DNA from: an uncultured Clostridium sp.
Lineage (GTDB): Bacteria; Bacillota; Clostridia; Lachnospirales; Lachnospiraceae
Assembly (NCBI GenBank): GCA_900551225.1
Contig: URUZ01000105.1
Coordinates: 1-13,753 of the forward strand
Length of the DNA stretch: 13,753 nucleotides
Direction: 5' to 3'
A program made the translations under genes and the position numbers. This document shows positions 1 to 7,146 of this stretch, piece after piece (the stretch's first letter is position 1; the number at the start of each line of letters is the position of its first letter). A model generated the notes under the pieces. The model had not been told where the DNA came from. It searched no databases and saw nothing but the letters and a program-made list of their open reading frames with translations.

Positions 1-72
1 TTTTTTCAAGCAGAAGACGGCATACGAGATCCTCTCTGGTCTCGTGGGCTCGGAGATGTGTATAAGAGACAG
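1..72 (+). other. Illumina Nextera P7 adapter left on the contig end
   Basis: After six T residues, bases 7-30 match the P7 flow-cell primer, 31-38 (CCTCTCTG) are an 8-base i7 index, 39-53 are the Nextera read-2 segment and 54-72 are the 19-base Tn5 mosaic end (AGATGTGTATAAGAGACAG). The order and lengths are exactly those of a Nextera library adapter, so this is untrimmed synthetic sequence, not part of the genome. Any reading frame that begins inside it is artificial. Genomic sequence begins at base 73. Confidence 0.98.
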
Positions 73-123
73 GTATTCAAACGTACACCACGGGGTATAA
101 ATAGTATGTGTTTCCCCATGCAT

Positions 124-1539
124 TTAATATGCGTTTTTATTAATAAAGCCTTTAAAGACTGTCAAAAACAGAATCTTCACATCAAACCCAAGACTCCAGT
201 TCTCAATATAGTACAGGTCGTGCTCGATGCGTCTCGTAATGGATGTATCACCCCTGTAACCATTTACCTGTGCCCATCCGGTCAGTCCCGGACGCACCTG
301 GTGTTTAATCATGTAGCGCGGAATCTCTTCCTTAAACTTCTCCACAAACAGCGGCCGCTCCGGCCTTGGCCCCACAAGGCTCATATCCCCGATCAGGATA
401 TTAAAAAACTGGGGCATCTCGTCGATGCTGGTCTTGCGGATAAACCGCCCCACAGGCGTCACACGCGGATCGTGGGGAGTGGTCCATTGTTTCCGCTCTT
501 TATTGGGGTCCTGGACCTCCATGGAGCGGAACTTGTACATTTTAAATGTATGATTGTGCAGGCCCACCCGCTCCTGGCTGTAAAGCACCGGCCCGGGGGA
601 TGTGATCTTCACCAGCAGAGCAGTCAGCAGCATAAGCGGAGAAAACAGCACCAGTCCGAACACCGCTCCCGCCAGGTCCATGCACCGTTTCACCGTAGCG
701 TTGAACATATTGGTCAGCGGCACGTGGCGGATATGGATCACGGGAAGGCCCTGAAGGTCCTCCATAAAGGGAATGGTGGGGATCATATTGTTATAGTCCG
801 GAATAAACTTAGTGTGGACTCCCGATTTTTCGCAGGAAGCCACGATATGTTCCAGATTCATATATTCCTTGATGCTCAGGGTGATTGCAATTTCGTCCAG
901 GGTGTTGGACTCCAGAAATACATCCAGATTGGAGATCGATCCCAGAACCTGTACATCCTTATAGGAGTAGCCCTTGGGCTGCTGGTTGTCCAGTATCCCC
1001 CGGATCTGGTATCCCCACTCCGGATTCATGGAAACCCGGTCAATAAACGCCTCCGCGGCACGGCTGTAGCCGATCAGCAGAATATGCTTCTGATTATAGC
1101 CATTGGAGCGCATAGACCGCAGAAGCATGCGGATCAACAGGCGTTCTGCTTCCTGCAGCACAATATTCAGTACAAAGAAAGCCAGGATCATCCTGGTTGA
1201 GAAGTTCCCAAGGTATCCGCTCTGTTTACCCGCAAACAGCACAAAGGTAAACAGCATCAGGCCAATAATATTGGCCTTGCAGATATTCGCAAACTCCATG
1301 CGCCTGCCCTGTATCCGTTTGGGCGCATATAAATGGAAGCCCCCATACAGCAGCAGATAAATAGGCTCAATAAAGATCAGCGCCGCAAAATATACCTCCG
1401 GCTCCAGCACCCCGCCCACAATCGGCAGCACCAGCCCACTGACAACAATCAGCCAGGCCAGGCTATAAGCTATTAAAATAATCAGCGCATCCAGAACCAC
1501 ATGCAGCTTATTCAACGTCTTCTGATTATCCTTAATCAT
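124..1539 (-). CDS. Polyprenyl-phosphate sugar phosphotransferase (EPS priming enzyme, WcaJ/CpsE-like)
   Basis: This 471-residue protein is full length for the PHPT family of initiating sugar transferases. Such enzymes move a sugar-1-phosphate, commonly glucose-1-P or galactose-1-P, from a UDP-sugar onto undecaprenyl phosphate at the inner membrane face. Four hydrophobic segments (about 12-36, 47-68, 89-104, 115-135) precede a CoA-binding-like middle domain (about 150-255). A hydrophobic hairpin follows (about 288-310), then the catalytic bacterial sugar transferase domain. That domain shows KFRSM (336-340), the Asp-Glu pair in TSIDEMPQ (D373, E374), VGPRPE (388-393) and RPGLTGWAQVNG (416-427). 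The start ATG has GAGG four bases upstream and a second AGGTGA further out. The gene lies downstream of the polysaccharide operon on the same strand but is separated by a large hairpin region and has its own candidate promoter. The family is certain; the sugar transferred is not deducible from sequence. Confidence 0.95.
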   Translation of the reverse strand: MIKDNQKTLNKLHVVLDALIILIAYSLAWLIVVSGLVLPIVGGVLEPEVYFAALIFIEPIYLLLYGGFHLYAPKRIQGRRMEFANICKANIIGLMLFTFVLFAGKQSGYLGNFSTRMILAFFVLNIVLQEAERLLIRMLLRSMRSNGYNQKHILLIGYSRAAEAFIDRVSMNPEWGYQIRGILDNQQPKGYSYKDVQVLGSISNLDVFLESNTLDEIAITLSIKEYMNLEHIVASCEKSGVHTKFIPDYNNMIPTIPFMEDLQGLPVIHIRHVPLTNMFNATVKRCMDLAGAVFGLVLFSPLMLLTALLVKITSPGPVLYSQERVGLHNHTFKMYKFRSMEVQDPNKERKQWTTPHDPRVTPVGRFIRKTSIDEMPQFFNILIGDMSLVGPRPERPLFVEKFKEEIPRYMIKHQVRPGLTGWAQVNGYRGDTSITRRIEHDLYYIENWSLGFDVKILFLTVFKGFINKNAY

Positions 1540-1619
1540 TCTACCTCATCTCACCTAATCCCCGGCCGCCAAACCGCAGCAACCGCAAAATTCGATCAAA
1601 AACACGGAATATCCTGTAT

Positions 1620-1648
1620 ATTATACATGATAAGAAATGTTATGACTA
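1620..1648 (-). promoter_or_regulatory. Candidate sigma-70 promoter for the priming transferase gene
   Basis: On the minus strand there is a perfect -10 hexamer TATAAT (1625-1620) and, 17 bases upstream, a -35 hexamer TAGTCA (1648-1643) that matches TTGACA at four of six positions. The predicted start of transcription is near 1613, giving a leader of roughly 70 bases before the ATG at 1539. The surrounding A/T-rich stretch contrasts with the GC-rich genes. It lies between the large fold-back and the gene, so the priming transferase could be transcribed independently of the upstream operon. Confidence 0.6.
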
Positions 1649-1685
1649 TAAAATTTATCTTAATTTTTTCTATCTACAAGCAGGG

Positions 1686-1915
1686 TCATAAAAATCACAA
1701 AGCGCCCGGCGGCAGAGCAAAGCATGCCGGAGCGCTCCCCACAGCCCGCAGGCTGCGCTGATCCGCCGCTTACTGAGAGCCGATTCCAAAAACAAAATTT
1801 CTTAACAATCCTCACCATCGGATCTCAGCAAGCAGCGGAGCGGTGCAGCCTGCGGGCTGTGGGGAGTGCTCCGGTATGTTTTGATATGCCGCCGGGTGTT
1901 TTGTGATTTTTATGA
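1686..1915. repeat. 230-base fold-back: ungapped 99-base imperfect inverted repeat
   Basis: Bases 1686-1784 pair with 1817-1915 in one register, with no gap (paired positions always sum to 3601), around a 32-base A/C/T-rich loop. Counted by hand, 86 of 99 positions are Watson-Crick, 7 are G-T (all in plus-strand polarity) and 6 are other mismatches. The stretch 1737-1756 / 1845-1864 is a perfect 20-base match. The arms end in A-rich (1690-1701) and T-rich (1900-1911) runs, so either transcript would form a long hairpin with a short U run at its 3' base. It occupies the non-coding gap between the last operon gene and the priming transferase. It may be a bidirectional terminator, a structured RNA or a miniature fold-back mobile element; no clear target-site duplication is visible at its ends. 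I see no convincing gene inside. Confidence 0.93.
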
Positions 1916-1917
1916 AT

Positions 1918-1931
1918 GCGGCGCCAGCCGC
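1918..1931. repeat. Small GC-rich hairpin between the two larger ones
   Basis: GCGGC (1918-1922) and GCCGC (1927-1931) form a perfect 5-base-pair stem around a GCCA loop. It starts two bases after the 230-base fold-back ends and finishes one base before the next stem begins. Alone it would be unremarkable; its value is as the middle member of three consecutive hairpins. Confidence 0.6.
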
Positions 1932-1932
1932 A

Positions 1933-1964
1933 AAGCCAGGAGGCGCCGCGGCGTCTCCTGGCTT
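1933..1964 (-). terminator. Strong 32-base stem-loop just after the operon's last gene, possible terminator
   Basis: AAGCCAGGAG (1933-1942) pairs perfectly with CTCCTGGCTT (1955-1964). Pairing continues inward through a G-T at 1943/1954 and CGC/GCG at 1944-1946 / 1951-1953, leaving a 4-base loop. The stem lies 21 bases beyond the stop codon of the last glycosyltransferase gene on the minus strand. Read in that direction it is followed only by TTTGCGG, a short U run, so it is a weak classical intrinsic terminator but a strong 3'-end stabilising or pausing hairpin. Together with the fold-back it probably delimits the operon's 3' end. Confidence 0.55.
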
Positions 1965-1985
1965 CCCCGCCCCTGGCATCATCAT

Positions 1986-2969
1986 CTACTTCCAAACCTT
2001 CCCAATCTGTCTGCATCCAAACTCCCAAATATAAACAGCCGTCCCGGCCATCAATTCCCCCTGGATCTTCAGATAATTTCCAAAATTCTCCTTTTTCACC
2101 ACAACTCTCCGGCACTTCTTCCTATCCCGGATGCCTTCCCAAAACCCTTCCCAATATTCTTTCCCGAATCCCATCCGCTTAAAGAATCCATACTTCACCC
2201 AAATTCCAACTGCAATCGGTATACCATTCAGTGCCAACTGCCACCCCGGCATATTCTTATAATTCAAAAATACGTTATTCCTGGCTGCCAATCTCACCTT
2301 AAACGCATTATACTTACTTCCGCTGGTCCCGCTGCCCACATGGTATACCACCGCCTTTGGCCAATATACATTATCATACCCAGCGATCCTGGCCCTATAT
2401 CCCACATCGATATCTTCCAGGTACGCAAAATGCATCTCGTCAAAATACCCAATCTCCTCAAAAACTTCGCGCCTGTATATCCCGGCCGCTGCGCAAGTAG
2501 AGAATATCCTGCAGGCCTTATTATACTTACGCTCCGACCGTCCCACACCTCTCTGGAACGCCCACCCCAGCACACTGTACATATCCCCTGCATCATCCAT
2601 CAATTCCCGGTCATACATCTGCATTATCTTCGCGCTCACCGAGAAAATCCGATCCGATTTCTCAATAGCCCGAATCATTTCCCCCATATAATCCGGTTCC
2701 AATTCCGTATCATTATTAAGCAAAATCACATACGGCGTAACCGCCCTCTTAATCCCCACATTAACAGCCCCGGAAAACCCGGTGTTCTTCTCCAAAAACA
2801 CCGTAGGAATCCCCTTCTCCTTCAGCCACTCCACGCTGCCGTCCGTGGAACCATTATCCACCACCAGCACCTCAAAATCCCGGCACATCTGCAGCTTCAG
2901 CGCCTCAAAGCAGGTATCCATGAACCTCAGCCCATTATAATTGGGAATCACCACCGTTACTTTCTTCAT
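1986..2969 (-). CDS. Family 2 glycosyltransferase (rhamnosyltransferase-type)
   Basis: This 327-residue GT-A fold enzyme opens directly with the nucleotide-binding strand VTVVIPNYNG (4-13) and has VVDNGSTDGS (36-45). The metal-binding motif lies in LLNNDTELEPDY (83-94) and the acidic pair FAYLEDID (181-188) includes the likely catalytic base. A C-terminal hydrophobic, aromatic-rich segment (about 240-262) may touch the membrane. The layout fits the COG1216 group that adds sugars to lipid-linked polysaccharide repeats; donor and acceptor cannot be read from sequence. The start ATG overlaps the upstream gene's TGA (ATGA), with GGGGAG five bases before it, so translation is likely coupled. The gene is visibly less GC-rich than the others: the line at 2641-2700 counts 45 percent G+C, against 67 percent for 9721-9780 in the ThDP gene. 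This suggests a different origin for the end of the operon. Confidence 0.95.
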   Translation of the reverse strand: MKKVTVVIPNYNGLRFMDTCFEALKLQMCRDFEVLVVDNGSTDGSVEWLKEKGIPTVFLEKNTGFSGAVNVGIKRAVTPYVILLNNDTELEPDYMGEMIRAIEKSDRIFSVSAKIMQMYDRELMDDAGDMYSVLGWAFQRGVGRSERKYNKACRIFSTCAAAGIYRREVFEEIGYFDEMHFAYLEDIDVGYRARIAGYDNVYWPKAVVYHVGSGTSGSKYNAFKVRLAARNNVFLNYKNMPGWQLALNGIPIAVGIWVKYGFFKRMGFGKEYWEGFWEGIRDRKKCRRVVVKKENFGNYLKIQGELMAGTAVYIWEFGCRQIGKVWK

Positions 2970-5182
2970 ACATTCTCCCCAGGCGCATACCGCTCATACG
3001 CGCTCAAGTCATAAGGCTCCCCAATCTTCTCCTTCAATAAATCCCGCAGCGCAAAATTGGACTTGCGCAGTGTCAGGTTCGGATTATAATACGGATCGCC
3101 GTTCTTAATAATCTCCGGCCATTTCCTAATAAAAATCGCCACTTCCCGGTTAAACCGTTCAATCTTCTCCGGCGTGTCCTCCAGCCCTCTTGACTTCGAC
3201 TCATAGTGGTACAGCATTGCATACGGCGCATACACCACCAGTTTCCCCAGCTGCCGCACTTTCATGCAGTAATCAATATCATTGAAGGCCACCGCCAGCT
3301 CCTCGCTGAGACCGCCCACCGCGTCAAACACCGATTTCTTCGTCATCATGCAGGCCGCGGTCACCGCGCTGTAATCCTGGGCGCACACGGCCCTGTGGAA
3401 ATAGCTGTTCTCCGCCTTGTGCAGCCCGATAAACGTATGCCCGGCTATCCCGCCGAACCCGATCACCACGCCCCCATGCTGAATGGTGTCATCCCCATAC
3501 AGCAGCCTGGCGCCTGTGATTCCCACATCCTCCCGCTGGCAGAAGCCCAGCATCTCCTGGATGCAGTCCGGCTCGATGATCTCCGTATCATTGTTCAGCA
3601 GCAGCAGATATTCCCCTTTGGCAAACCCTGCGCCAAAATTGTTGATGGCGGAATAGTTAAACTCCCGTTCCCATTTCACCACCCGGACATTGCCCAGCTC
3701 CTGCTGGATCTTCTCGTAATATGCAAATGTCTCCGGCCTGGTGCTGTTGTTCTCCACCACCACAAATTCCAGATTCTTATAAGTGGCCTTCTCCACCAGG
3801 GACCGGATGCACAGATCCAGATCCTGATGATGGTCCTTATTGGGGATGATCACCGACACCAGCGGTTCCCCGGCAATCTTAAACCTGGTATGGTAGATCC
3901 CGAAGTCCACGCCCTTCTCCACTGACTCCGCCTCTATGCCCATCCGCTCATAATGGGCCATAATGGCCCTGGCTCCGGCTTCAAAGGCGTAGGTCTTGCT
4001 CTCCGGGTTGCTGGCAGTGGAATTCTGGTGGCATCTCCAGTGGTACAGCACCTTGGGAATATGGTATACTTTCTCAGCCTTCTCCGTGCATCGGAAGATA
4101 AAGTCATAATCCTGAGCCCCGTCAAACTCCTGGCGGAACCTTCCCACCTGCTCCAGCAGATCCATCCGCACCACAAACAGGTGGCAGATATAGTTGACGC
4201 TGGTCAGCAGATCCGGGTTAAAGTCCGGCTTAAAATGCGGGTCGAACAGCGCCTTGCCGTCCATATCCAGCTTGTCCTCATCAGAATAAATCACCTGGCA
4301 GCTGGGATGCTCATTGATGGCCTTCACCACCTCATACAGCGCGTTGGGCGTCAGCGTATCATCGTGATCCGCCAGCACCAGGAAATCTCCCCTGGCCATA
4401 TCCATGGCCATATTGGTATTCCCGGAAATCCCCTTATTCTCTCCCAGAATCTGGTAACGAATCCGGCTGTCCTTCTCCGCATACTTTCTCAGCACCCGCT
4501 CCAGGCTCTCGCCCTTAGGGCTTCCGTCCGCAATGCAGACCTCCCAGTTGGTATACGTCTGACCCAATATGGAATCCAGCATCTCCCTGAGATACCGCTC
4601 CGGCGTCTTGTAAGCAGGAATGGCGATGGACAGCTTCGGCTCAAAGTCGAACAGCTTCTTCCTCTGCTCCGCCAGCTCCTCCTGGGAAGGCTTGGTCAGC
4701 TCATACCACTCCCCGTAATCGTAATCATTGTCCAGCCCCTGCAGCTTGTGCCTGGACTTTAACACCAGGGCCTTCAGCCCGTGCTGTTTCCAGAAATCCA
4801 CTGCCACATGGACTGTCTCCATATTCATCAGATCCCGGATCTTCTCCATCCGCTTGTGGGCAACGCTGGCCCGCCTGCCGATCAGCTCCTCATTGTACTT
4901 GATCCTGGCCTGCTTCCCCTCACAGCGGATCAGCAGATAATAGCTCTTCCCCCGCTCATAGGGAAAGCGGATGTCAAACCCAAAGTCCCGGTCACAGCTC
5001 TTTTTGAAATAGATCTGGCTCACATCATCCCTGCGCGTGGGCACACACTTAAACTTCACCGGATTGCGGCGTTCATCCTCCACCCGGAAGGTGGCCTTGC
5101 TCTCCGGTGATCTGCCGATCACCCAGCCGTTTAAGGTAATAGAATTTTCCCGGATACGCACCACGTCAATTTTGTATTTCAT
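2966..5182 (-). CDS. Double-domain family 2 glycosyltransferase with N-terminal accessory domain
   Basis: This 738-residue protein has two GT-A domains in tandem. Domain one begins at LSIAIPAYKTPERYL (184-198), has ADHDD (271-275) as its DxD motif and a catalytic-type acidic motif in DGAQDYDFIFR (354-364). Domain two begins at VSVIIPNKDH (442-451), has LLNNDTEIIEPD (528-539) as its DxD and FNDIDYC (633-639) as the acidic motif. Both sites look intact, so the protein could form two linkages in succession. The first 115 or so residues are strand-rich, rich in basic residues and unlike a glycosyltransferase. Similar N-terminal regions occur in large Clostridia polysaccharide glycosyltransferases, where they may bind the acceptor (inference). 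The start has GAGGA nine bases upstream. The ATG overlaps the previous stop (ATGA) and the TGA overlaps the next start. Cytoplasmic; no membrane segment is seen. The linkages made are unknown. Confidence 0.93.
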   Translation of the reverse strand: MKYKIDVVRIRENSITLNGWVIGRSPESKATFRVEDERRNPVKFKCVPTRRDDVSQIYFKKSCDRDFGFDIRFPYERGKSYYLLIRCEGKQARIKYNEELIGRRASVAHKRMEKIRDLMNMETVHVAVDFWKQHGLKALVLKSRHKLQGLDNDYDYGEWYELTKPSQEELAEQRKKLFDFEPKLSIAIPAYKTPERYLREMLDSILGQTYTNWEVCIADGSPKGESLERVLRKYAEKDSRIRYQILGENKGISGNTNMAMDMARGDFLVLADHDDTLTPNALYEVVKAINEHPSCQVIYSDEDKLDMDGKALFDPHFKPDFNPDLLTSVNYICHLFVVRMDLLEQVGRFRQEFDGAQDYDFIFRCTEKAEKVYHIPKVLYHWRCHQNSTASNPESKTYAFEAGARAIMAHYERMGIEAESVEKGVDFGIYHTRFKIAGEPLVSVIIPNKDHHQDLDLCIRSLVEKATYKNLEFVVVENNSTRPETFAYYEKIQQELGNVRVVKWEREFNYSAINNFGAGFAKGEYLLLLNNDTEIIEPDCIQEMLGFCQREDVGITGARLLYGDDTIQHGGVVIGFGGIAGHTFIGLHKAENSYFHRAVCAQDYSAVTAACMMTKKSVFDAVGGLSEELAVAFNDIDYCMKVRQLGKLVVYAPYAMLYHYESKSRGLEDTPEKIERFNREVAIFIRKWPEIIKNGDPYYNPNLTLRKSNFALRDLLKEKIGEPYDLSAYERYAPGENV

Positions 5183-6129
5183 CGTTCTTCTTCCTCTTCA
5201 AAATTCAGTCGCTCCTCCTCAATCACCAGAGGACGCTTCATCACCCGCTGATTAATGCTCATAATATATTCGCCCAGCAGACCCACAAAAAAGATCTGCA
5301 CAGAGCCGAGAAACAGCATTCCAATCAGCATCGGAGCCATGCCTGCGGGGAAACGGTCCCACCAGATCAGCTTCATCACCAGATACACCAGAGCCACCAG
5401 CATGCTGGCCACAATGCACACGCCTCCGAACAGCGTAGCCAGGCGGAGTCCTGCCTTTGTGTAGGAGGTGACGCTCAGCATGGCCGCGTCATAGAGCCGG
5501 TAGAAGTTATTGTGGGTCTTGCCCGCCCGGCGTTTGGGCTGCTCGTAGGGGATTTCCTTGCGCCGGTAACCCAGCTCCGCCACAATTCCCCGCAGAAAGG
5601 GGGTGGGGTCATCCAGATTTCTCAGAATCTCAATAAACTCCCGGTCATAGAGCCCTGAGCCGGTAAAATGCTCGATCTGCTCCACGTCCGACAGCTTTTT
5701 AATGGTTTTATAGTAGCAGCTGCGCAGCCAGTACATGAGCTTGTTCTCCCGGCTGCTGGTCTTGATTCCAATGACAATTTTATAGCCCTTTTCCCACTCC
5801 TGGATGTACTTGGGGATCATCTCCACCGGGTCCTGGAAATCCGCCACCATCTCAATGACACAGTCACCGGTGACCTGCAGCATGCCATAATAGGGTGAAT
5901 TGAACTGCCCGAAGTTCCTGGCATTCAATATGGCCTTGATCCGGCGGTCGCCTGCGCACATTTCCCGCAGAATATCCCTGGTGCGGTCCGTGGAGTCGTT
6001 GTCGATAAACACCAGCTCAAAGGCGTACTGGGACAGCTGCTGTTCCATGATCTGGATCACAGCCTGGCTGATTGGGCCTACATTTTCCTCTTCATTATAA
6101 CAGGGAATCAAAATGCTGATCTTTTTCAT
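5179..6129 (-). CDS. Membrane family 2 glycosyltransferase, GtrB/DPM1-like polyprenyl-phosphate sugar synthase
   Basis: The 316 residues match the usual length of GtrB/CsbB/YfdH proteins, which transfer a hexose from a UDP-sugar to undecaprenyl phosphate to give a lipid-linked monosaccharide donor used outside the cell. Visible landmarks are ISILIPCYNEEENVG (4-18), FIDNDSTDRT (41-50), RNFGQ (71-75) and the family signature VADFQDPVEMIP (95-106). FTGSGLYDR (155-163) and PFLRG (177-181) follow. Two C-terminal transmembrane segments (about 230-254 and 264-290) end in a charged, glutamate-rich cytoplasmic tail. The start is poorly supported by a ribosome site: AAAGAAAAG immediately precedes ATG, with no GGAGG. 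Translation probably depends on coupling to the gene 24 bases upstream. A GtrA-type flippase and a GtrC-type acceptor transferase, the usual partners, are not in this window. The sugar is probably glucose-like but unproven. Confidence 0.9.
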   Translation of the reverse strand: MKKISILIPCYNEEENVGPISQAVIQIMEQQLSQYAFELVFIDNDSTDRTRDILREMCAGDRRIKAILNARNFGQFNSPYYGMLQVTGDCVIEMVADFQDPVEMIPKYIQEWEKGYKIVIGIKTSSRENKLMYWLRSCYYKTIKKLSDVEQIEHFTGSGLYDREFIEILRNLDDPTPFLRGIVAELGYRRKEIPYEQPKRRAGKTHNNFYRLYDAAMLSVTSYTKAGLRLATLFGGVCIVASMLVALVYLVMKLIWWDRFPAGMAPMLIGMLFLGSVQIFFVGLLGEYIMSINQRVMKRPLVIEEERLNFEEEEER

Positions 6130-6153
6130 CTTTTCTTTACGCTTCTTCTTTCT

Positions 6154-7074
6154 CTAAGGTGTGTTACGTGCTAAAGTCTCTTCAATGCCTCTGCGGAAGG
6201 TGTATTTCTCCTCATAGCCGCCTCCGGTAAATGCCTTCAGCCTGGTAATGTCCGGCTGGATGGACAGCGCGCCCTCCTTTGCCTGGACAAAAGTGCCGTA
6301 CTCCGGCTGCCCGCAGCGGCCGGTGATCTCATGGATCTCCTCCACAAAGGACCTAAGAGGCCTTGTATCCTCCCCAGCCACATTGACAATGGCGGAAGGG
6401 TTCTGGTCCGCGTGCCTGTATAACTCATATACTGCCTGCACCGCGTCCTCTATATACATAAAATTCCACAAATGGCGGCAGGCGCTGAGTGAAACCGTCT
6501 TTCCCTCAGGCAGCTCGCGCACCAGTGTGGAGATAATGGACCAGGGATGGTCCCCGCGGCCGTAAACGCTGAAAAACCGCAGATGAAAATACTTCATGCC
6601 CAGTTCCTCGCACAGCGGCAAGGCCTTCTGGTAAAATTCCAGCTTGGCCTTCCCGTACTGGTTCACAGGCTCACAGGGAATGTCCTCCTGCATGATCACG
6701 CCGGGCGTTCCGTACTCCACCCGGGAGCCGGCGTCCATGAACACACGGCAGCCCAGGGCATGGGCAGCCCGGACGCACTCCAGGGAGCCGGCCACATTTC
6801 TGGCCTGCACCTGTGGGGAGTCAATCTCCTGGCGGTTGACCCCGCCCCAGGCAAAGTGGAAGAAACCGTCCGCATGGCAGATCTGGTCCACACAGTCCAT
6901 TACCTGCTCCAGCCCGCAGCTCACAATGTGAAGGCAGGGGTGGTCCGGCAGATTTTTAAGATTGGCGGAGTCCGGCCGCACCAGGGCAAAGACCTCCATT
7001 TTATTCTCCAGGCACACCCTGGCCAGATTCCTGCCCAGAAAGCCGGTGGCGCCTGTTATCACTACTCGTTCCAT
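6154..7074 (-). CDS. NAD(P)-dependent SDR epimerase/dehydratase, paralog 2
   Basis: This extended short-chain dehydrogenase of 306 residues is usual in length for nucleotide-sugar epimerases and 4-ketoreductases. The Rossmann dinucleotide motif is TGATGFLG (7-14). The catalytic pair is Y140xxxK144 in QYGKAK, with a serine candidate at S117 in AGSRVEYG. The C-terminal half holds the substrate-side block VAGEDTRPLRSFVEEIH, shared almost word for word with the other SDR in this operon. The two proteins align end to end by eye with similar spacing, so they are duplicated paralogs flanking the methyltransferase. The start has GGAAGGA seven bases upstream. The 72-base gap to the methyltransferase gene is the longest in the operon and contains two copies of ATTCCTTCCC (7081-7090, 7132-7141; plus-strand reading), one of them being the ribosome site. 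The likely role is reducing or epimerising a keto-sugar nucleotide; the exact reaction is not deducible. Confidence 0.9.
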   Translation of the reverse strand: MERVVITGATGFLGRNLARVCLENKMEVFALVRPDSANLKNLPDHPCLHIVSCGLEQVMDCVDQICHADGFFHFAWGGVNRQEIDSPQVQARNVAGSLECVRAAHALGCRVFMDAGSRVEYGTPGVIMQEDIPCEPVNQYGKAKLEFYQKALPLCEELGMKYFHLRFFSVYGRGDHPWSIISTLVRELPEGKTVSLSACRHLWNFMYIEDAVQAVYELYRHADQNPSAIVNVAGEDTRPLRSFVEEIHEITGRCGQPEYGTFVQAKEGALSIQPDITRLKAFTGGGYEEKYTFRRGIEETLARNTP

Positions 7075-7146
7075 TGTCTGATTCCTTCCCGAATATAATG
7101 CCTTCCAGCCATATAATCCCGTCCTGCCCCAATTCCTTCCCAGCCT

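Noticed and set aside
58..1200. 380-codon plus-strand reading frame opposite the priming transferase
   Set aside because: It begins inside the synthetic adapter and lies antisense to a fully convincing gene; no domain is recognisable.
1683..1761. Short reading frames through the fold-back arms, giving similar peptides (GALPTARRL) on both strands
   Set aside because: The similarity is an automatic result of the inverted repeat; no start site or conserved length supports a protein.
1686..1915. Classic insertion sequence or MITE with target duplication
   Set aside because: No transposase is present and the bases flanking 1686 and 1915 (ending GCAGGG and starting ATGCGG) show no direct repeat. 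A mobile origin is kept only as a hypothesis.
1866..3014. 382-codon plus-strand frame over the last glycosyltransferase gene
   Set aside because: It starts inside the fold-back arm, is rich in proline, histidine and isoleucine with no motif, and is a shadow of the opposite gene.
7075..7146. Repeat of ATTCCTTCCC (7081-7090 and 7132-7141) as a regulatory element
   Set aside because: One copy is simply the ribosome site of the SDR gene; the second can be chance in a purine-rich gap.
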